64,000 nt of DNA, from NCBI GenBank assembly GCA_963832715.1, contig CAWHVB010000007.1, forward strand, positions 248,001 through 312,000. Direction: 5' to 3'. This DNA is from DATFVA01 sp963832715. GTDB taxonomy: Bacteria > Bacteroidota > Ignavibacteria > Ignavibacteriales > Ignavibacteriaceae. This document shows, piece by piece, positions 43,801-52,758 of this stretch (the stretch's first letter is position 1; every line of letters starts with the position of its first letter). The position numbers and the translations under genes were made by a program. The notes under the pieces are model-generated. The model worked only from the letters and a program-made list of their open reading frames with translations, did not search any database and had not been told where the DNA came from.

Positions 43801-46593
43801 CAGGGCTTTGCCGATGGCGTAATTTCTATATGTGAAGATTTGTTTAAATATCTTCTCATCAATTATCGCCCCGATAGGCCAATATGTTAAAACAGTGTTT
43901 CCGAAAAATCCAATACATCCTTTTCCAGGAGCTTTATTAAAAATTTCACCAAACACATTCTGATCGTCAAAATGCGCAGTATAACATGTTACACTAAATA
44001 TTACAGGAAGTCTACCGTCATTCTGCAATAATTCGATATCATCATTTGTAAATATTAAGTCCCACTGGTATCCTCCTCCATGCCCATAATAATTTCCCAA
44101 TACTACTCCATCATCTATTTCACTCCTTATCTTAGGGCCTCCTCCAATGTAGAGTGAATCCTCATGGTTGTCCGGGAAATTAAAAACGCGGGAAGGGTGA
44201 ATACCGTTAGGAATTAAATAATGGTTCGCCAGGGTATCACTTCTTGCATTGAAATGGAAATGTTGTTCATCATCCGCAGTCAGGCCTGAAGATGCCAGCA
44301 GTACATCCTGTTTCCATGCTTTGCCAGGATCCGCGGGATAATTTTCGAGTTTATCCATTAAGATGTCTGCCTCCTCCGGAGTTTCACATGACATCCTGCC
44401 AATTGCTAAATCGGGAGCAAGGTCATTGCCGGCAACATCTACTATTAAATTGTCACTTGGAGCTTTACCATAAGTGCCCACAAAATAAGGCAGCGAAGGA
44501 ATGAAATTGGGTCTGCTCGTAGTTAGAAGGTGTCTATAATCATGGCTCATATCACCAAACAAAACCACATAAACAGGCGCAGGGGTCTGCCAGTTTTCAA
44601 AGGCGTACTTTACAAAATCCCGTAAAGACTGAGGATCCAACATACCGTACGAGAATTCGTCATAGATCTGATTGATGTCAACTATTTTTATTCTGGGGTT
44701 TGTGATCTCAGAATCGGGGTATTGCTGTTCACGTAAAGTTTTTAATCTTTGTGCCGCATCCATAAAATCGGGATGTGTAATTATAATGTAATCAGCTCCA
44801 TTTGCAGGGTTCCTTAAATCTGAGGATACATCCTGCCTGACCGAATCCGGGGAGAGGAAATAGCTATCAGCCACACAATAATATTCTGTTTTTTGATTTA
44901 CAGTGTCCACAAATAATGCTGAGTGAATTTGGTCATTCCTGATTTCAGGGTTAACCAGTATCTGGTTCCGGCTGGGAACATAGATTTTCATATTATCTTC
45001 GTACCAGAATGTGAGCCAGTATCTGTTTACTCCTGAAATACCGGGAGGATTTATAAGTTCATAGTGATTGCCGAATGTTTCGCTGTCTCTCCAGTACTGG
45101 AATTCAAACCAGTTGACCCGGATTTCGTCAGAGGTTTCACAAGTATTCCCTCTCACAAAAATATCTAATGCATTCCCCTCGGGGTAGATATGAATACTGT
45201 CATCGGAAACATAGAGGTTTTTTTCAAATATGATATTTTTCTGATCTCCCCATAATGCATGACCGATCAGCTGATTGGTTAATTGAATCTCAGCGTCATG
45301 ATTATTCTGACATAACCCGCTTAAAGTCATACCCTGCATTGCTATTCTAAGTTTTACATGGACTGAATCGGCATTTGCCTTTGGTAAACCAGAGAAAAGT
45401 ACTTCAAAACCTCCCGTGCTTTGTCCGCCCTGTGCTGTAGCCTTACCCCAGAACCAGAAATCACGCTGATCATTAGGGGCGTATCCCAGGGTTTCATAAA
45501 GAGAATCTTTCTCATAATGAATTGTTTTAAAATCTGTATTAAAAGTTCTGTTCCAGGTTTGCGGATAACAATTTTTAGTTGTATATCTTGCAGAAAGAGT
45601 ATCGCTCTGGTATGAAAACCAGTAGACATTCGAGTTTGTATAAATATTAGCTGTGCAGTATTGGGTTGGTGTCGGAGGTCCTCCCACAAATTGCAGGTAG
45701 TCGCCGCTGTTAAATATACCATCCCCCCCATCATTGACATCAATCGGGACAGAATTCCCTTCGTTCACCAGTTCAAGAGCATCGCTTGATACTCCTCCCT
45801 GAATAGGAACTCCGGAATTAACCAGTTGATCAAATGTTAGGCGGTAGACGCCTTTATCTTTCAGATAAATTTTGAAATAATTTTTATTTGGATTGTACCA
45901 GTAATTACCGTATCCGCCGCCGCCATATACGACATCCTGAGGACTTTTACCAGTCCACTGCAATGCCTGAGTATAATTTACCACAGCTGACTTCAAATAA
46001 TTTTTTGTTAAATTATCATTTATACTAATGTTAGTAGAAGCCTTTCCATTGAATGCTACCTTTAAGACTATTCTATTGTTGGCAACCAATTCGTGAGTTA
46101 CAGGGTTATACTGGTATGGGGAAACCTGTACTGGCATAACTCTTGAATACCTCATTACATATCCGGAACCAAGTTCCGCAGGCTGCATAGGGAAAAATTT
46201 ATTAGCTGAATAGATAGCCTTATCAAAATTGTCAGTGTTTATTTTAGTAAACTGAGGATCTTCCTCCGGAAAAGGCAGGATCAATTTGTTCTGCATAGAG
46301 CTCTTATCAGTCTGGATTATCTGCAATGCCGGGTTTGAGTTGAATGGAACAGCGATAGTAATTCTGTATTCCGGCAGCCACGGTTCACCGTGTTTTCGTG
46401 CTGATAACTCCCCGCCTTCAATCATCTGATAGACTCGTGAATCAATAGTCGTATCCTTCAGGTGATAGACACCCTTAAAATTAAATTCGATTTTTAAACC
46501 CTGATTAGTTGATTCGAGGATTTTGTATGATTGGGCAGGGGTAATATGGGAGAAAATGAGTATAGTGAAAAAGAACGAAAAAATTTTCCTCAT
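40870..46593 (-). CDS. C25 (gingipain/PorU-like) peptidase with T9SS-type C-terminal domain
   Basis: This ~1,907-residue exported protein begins with a signal peptide (MRKIFSFFFTILIF, starting at 46593; the ATG 60 bases upstream is less likely). The C25 domain has the catalytic dyad H838 in NYYGHGGGYQW and C870 in SVTCYTAHFD, spaced like RgpB. Beta-rich linkers follow, with CARDB/Ig-like segments and a beta-propeller-like part near 1200-1450. The C-terminus (YNYPNPFKEGTYFTF, KIYTVAGRLIRTI, IYWDGRDQDGDEIANGVYFY) is a FlgD-like type IX secretion sorting domain. It may be a surface protease or the PorU2 sortase. Confidence 0.85.
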   Translation of the reverse strand: MRKIFSFFFTILIFSHITPAQSYKILESTNQGLKIEFNFKGVYHLKDTTIDSRVYQMIEGGELSARKHGEPWLPEYRITIAVPFNSNPALQIIQTDKSSMQNKLILPFPEEDPQFTKINTDNFDKAIYSANKFFPMQPAELGSGYVMRYSRVMPVQVSPYQYNPVTHELVANNRIVLKVAFNGKASTNISINDNLTKNYLKSAVVNYTQALQWTGKSPQDVVYGGGGYGNYWYNPNKNYFKIYLKDKGVYRLTFDQLVNSGVPIQGGVSSDALELVNEGNSVPIDVNDGGDGIFNSGDYLQFVGGPPTPTQYCTANIYTNSNVYWFSYQSDTLSARYTTKNCYPQTWNRTFNTDFKTIHYEKDSLYETLGYAPNDQRDFWFWGKATAQGGQSTGGFEVLFSGLPKANADSVHVKLRIAMQGMTLSGLCQNNHDAEIQLTNQLIGHALWGDQKNIIFEKNLYVSDDSIHIYPEGNALDIFVRGNTCETSDEIRVNWFEFQYWRDSETFGNHYELINPPGISGVNRYWLTFWYEDNMKIYVPSRNQILVNPEIRNDQIHSALFVDTVNQKTEYYCVADSYFLSPDSVRQDVSSDLRNPANGADYIIITHPDFMDAAQRLKTLREQQYPDSEITNPRIKIVDINQIYDEFSYGMLDPQSLRDFVKYAFENWQTPAPVYVVLFGDMSHDYRHLLTTSRPNFIPSLPYFVGTYGKAPSDNLIVDVAGNDLAPDLAIGRMSCETPEEADILMDKLENYPADPGKAWKQDVLLASSGLTADDEQHFHFNARSDTLANHYLIPNGIHPSRVFNFPDNHEDSLYIGGGPKIRSEIDDGVVLGNYYGHGGGYQWDLIFTNDDIELLQNDGRLPVIFSVTCYTAHFDDQNVFGEIFNKAPGKGCIGFFGNTVLTYWPIGAIIDEKIFKQIFTYRNYAIGKALMDAKNDVGGGGYYGESITLLTYLGDPGMTLALPDKPDFAISPADISISEENPLVNDTVQVKALIHNLGVTFPGDTINVEVLAESADTSYSISTVRLPNFGELDSVIVDWSPLKASLYKIKVKVNETDPIPENDHSDNIAFNSFVVYSISEANILKPQDGFSSSENIIKFKAVDIGDYIGLNLTYTIEIDTGLSFNSPVLSSGDLSPSDGILSWTAPQLPEGVYFWRIKIFDGTKYGPWSKIRTFSVASQDVNGFYAHDEELKMFKSYNINYDDSSLQLNTSVLPPRPSQTTLIEDIPFSNPLTDSVGMTTITTDGTYIYFGNIWYYSRSNPQGKSKIYKVGTGYNGTVKGQYYGEVPNFYARIAYSIAYYSDGYIYVAEEDPYHLVRLDPATGDTTSVHIPKGLLEWQHGRPVTGSYYLSADSQYVYNLSMFDSLGNFRYVLRTFDPANNWNLARPDIELLSSSYYGFTSFFVAHGYIYPTEDEFHNYMRRIRLSDGFFEDEWDVNRPWKSYYAWCYDWSHDVVIGSVFDQYHYGVSPKFSRFKGSYIDANGTFTTQDIGPASKWNMLNYDLQQNSSGSFNNLLLGLNSTTKNYDTLGVDVPDNFPLGNISPSNYKYLKMFFSMKDTTFNTSNPLEFKDLKVDFDGLPELMVTKKDITVTPDSILQGLSTTMHFQVKNIGFVPADSVNLDFYFNGSDSVFFNPVVNVKPDSTVAVQYTFSSTPFIFDNNIKAMVSYPKSEYFTFNNITDHNFYIVRDSINPVFNITFDGKEIINGDLVSSKPEVVITLNDNSPLPLDTSYFTIIHTENDTAKIIRFNQSDLTYTQTQSPNSIKINWHPSLAEGEHTLEVLAKDASGNFFDSTSYRVNFEVVTEYDLRDVYNYPNPFKEGTYFTFKVTGDKLPDELYVKIYTVAGRLIRTINIPSSALGQDIGFKKIYWDGRDQDGDEIANGVYFYKMIYKVKDVVKAVTQKLAKIK

Positions 46594-46694
46594 GAAAGAC
46601 CCTATATTTAAAATGTTCAGTTTTAACTTAGAATTTTGCAAAAATTGACGCAAGGCGAAAAAATTACCTTTAATAAAATAATTGCCCCTGACGC

Positions 46695-48362
46695 CTACCT
46701 GAAGAAAAGTCTTAATTGGCTATAAATTGAGTATCCAGATTCACTGGCTGAATCTGATTTGGTAAAAGAAGAGTTGATTATCAGATTAAAGTATATTCCA
46801 TATAAGATTTCGTTTTGTAATTTCAATGAAAGATTATCTGTAGTTTCAATTTTTCCATCCAATAATGGAGCGATTTCAGAATCATACAAAGTAAAGTTTT
46901 CAAAAATATTTCCGCCGACATTTTTAATCAGCTTGCCATTGCTAGCATAATAATTATTTCCGTGAATTATATGGGAATAATTTATCCCTATCTCCCAGTC
47001 TCCGGGTAATAAATAACTGACTTCGGCGCTTACAGCAGTGGAATTAGGCTGCAGGTTTGTTCCGAGTAAATATGAGTTATTCGTGTAAGTCAGTGATTCA
47101 CCCAAACCCGGATGTGAAAATGTATAAGGCCTTATCTGGATATATTCAATTTTTAAACCGGCATTATCAGGCAACAATGGATTTGTAAGCATTATTCCCG
47201 CCTGCCATGCAGAACGGTTATCAACCCTGTCAAACTCTCCTTTGAAAAAGGCGCTGTACAGAATATCATCAAAAATCATCGACGCAGCTATCTCTGTACC
47301 ATCAGTTATTTTGTATCTGAGGTCTAATGATAAGAAGGAATTATCCAAATCACCGAGGGTTCTCTGGGCTGATTCCCAGAACAGGAAGGGATTGAGATAA
47401 GCTGCTTCGAAAGGCCGGTCAGCATATATTATCATTTGAGAAATCCCAAGTTTTAACTCGGGAAGCGGGGTAAATCCAAGCCGACTGACAGCCAGGTATT
47501 TAGCTCCTTTCTGCCGGATATTTCCTGTCATTGAATCTATATAGACTGTCTCAAAGGGCTGTACAAGCCATCCATGCATAAAATCATATCTGATTGACTT
47601 ATAGGCAATATTGAATTTAAGAAAATCGAACAGAGGCGGATTATCTGAGAGTATCATTCGATTTATTTGACCACTCCCCCATAATATTCTTTCCCTGCCA
47701 AGTTCGAAATTAACTGCATTTTTTTTGAGTCTTATGTATCCCTGAGTGTAATCAAAAAAATTAATGCCGGTATTGTTAAATGTAAAACTGGTTTTTACCC
47801 TTGGGTCAAGTTCAGCGACCTGCCTGTTATGGTATTGGGTACCGTTGGAACCTTCCAGCAAAAAACCCAGCCAGCCGGAATAGGATCCGTAAACCTGGCC
47901 GCCGATATTCATGAGCAGACTATAGTCTTTATATTTGTCTGCATACAAATAAGTTAAATCTCCAAGAAAATCGACATTCAAAATTGCAGTTGAATCCCGG
48001 TAGGCATAGAGGTGTTTTTGATTGTATCTTCTATAATTGCTGAGGAATTCCGAGGGAAAATTATCCAGGTATGAGACAGCACTGTCTCCAAGAACTCCCA
48101 TTTTAACTTCCATTCTGCAGAGAAATTCTTTTTCAGCACTGCTTAACAAAAAAGATCTGTTCTCTATTTCTTTCAGATACCCAACTACACGGGATTTTGA
48201 CATAGGTAATATTATGTCATCGTAATTAGAAAGTGTACCTTTGAGAAACATATTTTTAAGAAAGGGATAGACCTGGTGATCTGCCGGTATATTCTCAACC
48301 TGGGAAAAAACAGGAACAATAAAAAAGAATAAAAAAATCAGGCATAACTTGAATTTTTGCAA
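46695..48362 (-). CDS. Capsule-assembly Wzi-like outer-membrane protein
   Basis: A signal peptide (KLCLIFLFFFIVPVFSQ) precedes VENIPADHQVYPFLKNMF, the start typical of Wzi-family proteins. The remainder is a run of amphipathic beta strands ending in an aromatic residue (YSIYSQLRLFFR), as expected of an outer-membrane barrel. Wzi binds capsule at the cell surface. Its place at the head of the polysaccharide genes fits. The function is inferred from family and context. Confidence 0.72.
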   Translation of the reverse strand: MQKFKLCLIFLFFFIVPVFSQVENIPADHQVYPFLKNMFLKGTLSNYDDIILPMSKSRVVGYLKEIENRSFLLSSAEKEFLCRMEVKMGVLGDSAVSYLDNFPSEFLSNYRRYNQKHLYAYRDSTAILNVDFLGDLTYLYADKYKDYSLLMNIGGQVYGSYSGWLGFLLEGSNGTQYHNRQVAELDPRVKTSFTFNNTGINFFDYTQGYIRLKKNAVNFELGRERILWGSGQINRMILSDNPPLFDFLKFNIAYKSIRYDFMHGWLVQPFETVYIDSMTGNIRQKGAKYLAVSRLGFTPLPELKLGISQMIIYADRPFEAAYLNPFLFWESAQRTLGDLDNSFLSLDLRYKITDGTEIAASMIFDDILYSAFFKGEFDRVDNRSAWQAGIMLTNPLLPDNAGLKIEYIQIRPYTFSHPGLGESLTYTNNSYLLGTNLQPNSTAVSAEVSYLLPGDWEIGINYSHIIHGNNYYASNGKLIKNVGGNIFENFTLYDSEIAPLLDGKIETTDNLSLKLQNEILYGIYFNLIINSSFTKSDSASESGYSIYSQLRLFFR

Positions 48363-48365
48363 TTT

Positions 48366-48941
48366 TCAGATGTTTCCTTCATTATTAAAAACAATCAGGA
48401 ACGTCTTAAAAAATACAATTAAATCTGAAACAAAGTTTGCATTCTTATAATAATTAAGTTCCATATGAATGCGTTCATCAGGAGTCAGCATCTGCCGGCC
48501 ATTAATCTGGGAGATCCCTGTTACACCAGGTTTGTAGTCAAATATTTTCTGCTGTTCAGCAGAATATTTATCCGTTATTGAAGGTATATCGGGACGAGGC
48601 CCGACAACAGTCATTTCACCTAAAAGGACATTTATAAAATTGGGTATTTCATCTATGCTCGTTCTCCTTAAAAACCTGCCGACCCTGGTAATGCGAGGAT
48701 CATTTACCTGTGTAAGTTCCGGACCTACAGCAAGCGCATTATTAACCATTCCCCGGAATTTAACCAATTTGAATTTCTTCCCTTTATAGCCGGTTCTTTC
48801 GTGAAGGAAAAAGGCCGGGCCCTCAGATTCTAATTTTATGGCGATAATGGAGAGCAGCAGCAGAGGTGATGATATAATTAAAATCAGGCTACTTAATAAA
48901 ATATCTGTAAAGCGTTTGACCCAGCTTCCCTGTCTTCCCAT
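48366..48941 (-). CDS. Initiating sugar transferase (WcaJ/PglC type)
   Basis: This is a short polyprenyl-phosphate hexose-1-phosphate transferase with one N-terminal membrane helix (SSLILIISSPLLLLSIIAIK). The core motifs are KLVKFRGM, RRTSIDEIPNFINVLLGEM and TVVGPRPDIP, of the bacterial sugar transferase family. The KFRSM Ser is Gly here. At 191 residues it is the minimal form. It loads the first sugar on the lipid carrier for the surface glycan. Confidence 0.9.
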   Translation of the reverse strand: MGRQGSWVKRFTDILLSSLILIISSPLLLLSIIAIKLESEGPAFFLHERTGYKGKKFKLVKFRGMVNNALAVGPELTQVNDPRITRVGRFLRRTSIDEIPNFINVLLGEMTVVGPRPDIPSITDKYSAEQQKIFDYKPGVTGISQINGRQMLTPDERIHMELNYYKNANFVSDLIVFFKTFLIVFNNEGNI

Positions 48942-48953
48942 ATTTCAGAAAAA

Positions 48954-50114
48954 CTATTTTTTGTACTTTTGAAGCAAAGAATTAACAACATCGATAACGT
49001 AGTCAACGTTATGTTCAGTCATGCCTGGATAAATTGGAAGTGAGACCAATCTTGGAAATACACCGGAGGCTACGGGGAAGTCTTCATCTTTTAAATTGAA
49101 AGTTTCGTTGTAATAAAGGTGCTGATGGACAGGCATAAAATGGACTCCTGCACCAACTTTATTCTTTCTTAATTCATCAATAAATCGTGCCCTGTTTATA
49201 GTAAGCTTCTCTAACTCAAGTCTGACAGGATATAAGTGCCAGGATGATTCACGATCGGGTTTTAATCCATGCAGCTTAATTAATTCATTATCCTTAAAAT
49301 GTTCTGTATACTTTTTAGCAATGCTCTTCCGGCTTTCCCACATCTGGTCAACTTTTTTAAGCTGGGGCAATCCAAGAGACGCCTGCAGATCGGTAAAATT
49401 ATACTTGTACCCAGGGGCTACCACTTCATAATACCAGGATCCTGATTCGGTATAGCGTTTCCATGCATCCCGGTTAATTCCATGGAGTCTCATCACTTTT
49501 ACGCGTTCAGCAATATCTTCATTATTTGTACAAATCATTCCACCTTCACCTGTGGAGAGGGTTTTGGTAGCATAAAAGCTGAAACAGGTTACTTCAGAAA
49601 TATTACCTATTTTTTTACCTTTATAGGTAGCAGGTAATGAATGAGCAGCATCCTCCATTACTTTCAGATTATACTTTTTAGCCAGGTCTAATATTTCATC
49701 CATATCGCAGGGCTGACCTCCATAATGGACAGGAATAATGACCTTAGTCTTCGGCGTTATAGCCTTTTCAATTGCTTCCAGGGAAATATTAAGTGTTTCA
49801 GGATCTACATCCACGATTACAGGCCTTGCACCGAAATAGCAAACTATTTCCGCAGTAGCGGGAAAAGTCATGGTAGGAACTATAACCTCATCACCAGGTT
49901 TAAGCCCATATGCTTCAAGAGTAAGGTGCCCTGCCGCCGTCCAGGAGCTCACAGCCACCCCCTTCTTGCAACCGATATAGTTGCCGAATAATTCCTCAAA
50001 CTTAATAGTTTTAGGACCCATACTTAGCCAGCCGGAACGGACGGTATCAACAATTTCATCAACTTCTTCTTCAGAAATGAAAGGTTTATGAAATAAAAGG
50101 AAGTCGTTTTGCAT
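48954..50114 (-). CDS. DegT/DnrJ/EryC1/StrS aminotransferase
   Basis: This is a sugar 3-keto or 4-keto aminotransferase (386 residues). PLP Lys is in SFYATKTLSTGEGGMI, and the Asp/His region is MEDAAHSLPATYKGKKIG. The N-terminal half has AGHLTLEAYGLKPGDEVIVP. It makes an amino sugar for the glycan and sits 12 bases from the sugar transferase, so the two are co-transcribed. A PDxx-type alternative is possible; specificity cannot be read from sequence. Confidence 0.9.
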   Translation of the reverse strand: MQNDFLLFHKPFISEEEVDEIVDTVRSGWLSMGPKTIKFEELFGNYIGCKKGVAVSSWTAAGHLTLEAYGLKPGDEVIVPTMTFPATAEIVCYFGARPVIVDVDPETLNISLEAIEKAITPKTKVIIPVHYGGQPCDMDEILDLAKKYNLKVMEDAAHSLPATYKGKKIGNISEVTCFSFYATKTLSTGEGGMICTNNEDIAERVKVMRLHGINRDAWKRYTESGSWYYEVVAPGYKYNFTDLQASLGLPQLKKVDQMWESRKSIAKKYTEHFKDNELIKLHGLKPDRESSWHLYPVRLELEKLTINRARFIDELRKNKVGAGVHFMPVHQHLYYNETFNLKDEDFPVASGVFPRLVSLPIYPGMTEHNVDYVIDVVNSLLQKYKK

Positions 50115-50507
50115 AGGGTTAAATGGTGTGCTTTTTCAAAATTGTTATTAATTGATGTTTATTAAAAAGTTTCCCTGTAAAGCTAAAATAAATTAAGGAA
50201 TAATAAAAAAGCTTGCCTAATTTAGAGCTTTTTAATTCAAAATTCTACTAAAAAATTAAACCACTGAGAAAATAATTAAAATCATTTTGCAATCAAAGCA
50301 CTATAGCATATTAACCATATCGTCAGAAAGGTATTTTATAATATAATATTTAATTTTAATTTTAACCCGTAAGTATATAATGAATTATTTGTAATCCTAA
50401 TAAATTTTTAAGGTCTTAGTGCGCATTTTATTCGTTTCGGGACATTTTTCTATTCCACAGCTGGATGTCTTAATTTATGTTTATATAGTCAGGAAAGCAA
50501 TGCCCGG
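50115..50507. other. Divergent intergenic region of the polysaccharide locus
   Basis: This AT-rich gap (long ATTTAATTTTAATTTT-type runs near 50340-50370) separates two divergent glycan operons and must contain both promoters. I see no full TAnnTTTG match, RNA gene or repeat. Confidence 0.5.
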
Positions 50508-51629
50508 ATGAAAATATCATTGATTCTGGCTGAAAATAAATTTCTGGCCGGTGCGTATAGAGTATTGCTTTTGTTTGCATTAAAGATATTCAGGGGCAAA
50601 AAGCTTTTTAGATCCGGTTCCCGGCGAACAGTCATAATTAATTTCCATAGACTTGGGGATTCCGTTTTTACAATTCCGGCAGTAAAAGAGGTTCTTAAGC
50701 ATTTCAGTAGTGACATTTACATTTTCTGTTTCGAAGAGACCAAACCGATCTTTGAAAAGATGCTGAGCAATGTGTCTATTATTACCTTCGGCAAATCTGA
50801 TTTTCATCTTAATTTCAGGATTTCAGGAAGTGCTGTCCGAAAAAAGTTAAGCGAACTAAATCCAGGCCGAATTATCGACATCACAGGATCCACACTCTCA
50901 GCATCCGTTTTATTCTCATCTACAGCAAATGAAATAATCGGCTCAAATGAAGTTTATTACAAGGATATATATACAAGATTCACAAAGCTGAGGACCGACC
51001 CGCACGTAATGGATATCTACCTCGACACGGTCAGACTGATAATTCCGGGTATAGATGACAGCATCAGGCAATTTAATACCACTGTAAATAAAAATGGCTA
51101 TTTACTGATTCATCCTTTTGCAGGCTGGACAGCGAAAGAATGGAATATCATCCGGTTCATCGAACTTGCAGAAAAACTTAATAACCGGTACAGAACAATT
51201 ATTGTTGCAGAACCAGGAAAAATAACTCCTGAGATAAAACAGGAGATCATTTTAAAAGAAGTTGAAGTTATAGAGACTCACAATATTAACGAATTGATGA
51301 AAGTTATTGATAATTGTTCTTTATTTATATCAAATGATTCAGGACCACTTTATATCGCCAACATGCTCGGGAAACCTACCTTCACTCTTTATGGTCCGAC
51401 GAATCCGGTATTCTCATTACCATTCGGAAAAAATCATAGATATATTCAGAGAAAGATTAAATGTTCACCCAAACCAAATGAACAATATTGTTTCACGAAT
51501 GGCGGCAGACAAGGGTGTCCCTCTTTTGAATGTATGAGACTGCTGGAAACTGATGAAGTGATCGACTCTCTTTCGGATTTTATTAAGGAACTGGGAATAT
51601 CTAAAAAAACCACTGTACAAAACGTTTAA
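50508..51629 (+). CDS. Glycosyltransferase family 9 (heptosyltransferase-like)
   Basis: This GT-B enzyme has the family-9 start INFHRLGDSVFTIPAVKEVL and the C-terminal donor site ISNDSGPLYIANMLGKPTFT, then LYGPTNP. It probably adds a heptose or similar sugar to LPS core or surface glycan. The stop and the next start are adjacent (AAATGA with ATG at 51630), so it is coupled to the following glycosyltransferase. Confidence 0.88.
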   Translation: MKISLILAENKFLAGAYRVLLLFALKIFRGKKLFRSGSRRTVIINFHRLGDSVFTIPAVKEVLKHFSSDIYIFCFEETKPIFEKMLSNVSIITFGKSDFHLNFRISGSAVRKKLSELNPGRIIDITGSTLSASVLFSSTANEIIGSNEVYYKDIYTRFTKLRTDPHVMDIYLDTVRLIIPGIDDSIRQFNTTVNKNGYLLIHPFAGWTAKEWNIIRFIELAEKLNNRYRTIIVAEPGKITPEIKQEIILKEVEVIETHNINELMKVIDNCSLFISNDSGPLYIANMLGKPTFTLYGPTNPVFSLPFGKNHRYIQRKIKCSPKPNEQYCFTNGGRQGCPSFECMRLLETDEVIDSLSDFIKELGISKKTTVQNV

Positions 51630-52736
51630 ATGAAAATTTTGATGCTTGCAGATCCGGCCGCGGCTCATACAGTTAGATGGGTCAATTCACTAAGTGAAAA
51701 AGGTGTGAATATTTATTTATTTGGTATGGGCAGCTATGATAAAAGTATTTATAATCCCGATGTTAAGATCCAGACATTTAATGTTTCAGATGAGCTTCGC
51801 GACAGATCTGACGGGGCATATTCAAAAATAATTTACCTCTTTGCGCTAAAGAAAATCAAAGAGACCATTCGAAAATTCAAACCTGATATTTTACATTCAC
51901 ATTATGCGTCGAGTTTCGGGTTATTGGGCGCATTAACTAGTTTTCATCCTTTCATTATTTCAGTATGGGGGTCGGATATATCCACTTTCCCTTCTTCATC
52001 TTTTAAGAAAGCATTACTCAAATTTACTCTTTCCAAACCGGATAAACTTCTTTCTACAAGTAAAGCAATGAGAGAGGAAACCCGAAAATTCACTGATAAA
52101 TCTATCGAGTTAACTCCATTCGGAATTGATGTTGATAAATTTTACCCCAAAAAAGTAAAGAAAATATTTGATGAAAATGACCTTGTGATTGGTACAATTA
52201 AAACTCTGAAGGCATACTATGGTATCGAATACCTCATAAGAGCTTTCCATTTACTGAAAAATAAGTACCATTCTTTGCCGTTGAAACTGCTAATAGTCGG
52301 CGAGGGAGAGCAGAAAGAATATCTAATGGATTTGAGCCGCAGCCTTGGAATAGAAAACGATACTTTATTCACAGGCTATATCAGTCCTGACAAAGTATCT
52401 GACTACCATAATATGCTGGATATTTATGTGGCGGCATCAACCAGGGAAAGTTTTGGGGTTGCGGTGCTGGAGGCCAGTGCATGCGGTAAACCGGTAGTAG
52501 TTGCTAACGTCGGCGGGCTTCCCGAAGTTGTAGACCATGGGGAAACAGGTTATATAGTTGAGAAACAGAACCCTGAGATGCTAGCTGAGGCTATTGAAAA
52601 ATTAGTTGTTAATAAGCAGCTAAGAATAAGTTTTGGTGAAAAGGGACGGAACAAGGTTTTAAAAGAGTATGATTGGAAAGATTCAGTGGATAAAATGATT
52701 AAAATTTACGAGGGATGTTTAACTAAAATAAAATGA
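51630..52736 (+). CDS. Glycosyltransferase family 4
   Basis: This GT-B enzyme has the donor-binding block ESFGVAVLEASACGKPVVVA, then NVGGLPEVVDHGETG, in the last third. The N-terminal half (KFKPDILHSHYASSFGLLG) is the acceptor side. It transfers a sugar from a nucleotide donor to the growing glycan. It directly follows the family 9 gene. Confidence 0.93.
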   Translation: MKILMLADPAAAHTVRWVNSLSEKGVNIYLFGMGSYDKSIYNPDVKIQTFNVSDELRDRSDGAYSKIIYLFALKKIKETIRKFKPDILHSHYASSFGLLGALTSFHPFIISVWGSDISTFPSSSFKKALLKFTLSKPDKLLSTSKAMREETRKFTDKSIELTPFGIDVDKFYPKKVKKIFDENDLVIGTIKTLKAYYGIEYLIRAFHLLKNKYHSLPLKLLIVGEGEQKEYLMDLSRSLGIENDTLFTGYISPDKVSDYHNMLDIYVAASTRESFGVAVLEASACGKPVVVANVGGLPEVVDHGETGYIVEKQNPEMLAEAIEKLVVNKQLRISFGEKGRNKVLKEYDWKDSVDKMIKIYEGCLTKIK

Positions 52737-52758
52737 AACACAGCCTGGATTTTTGAAT

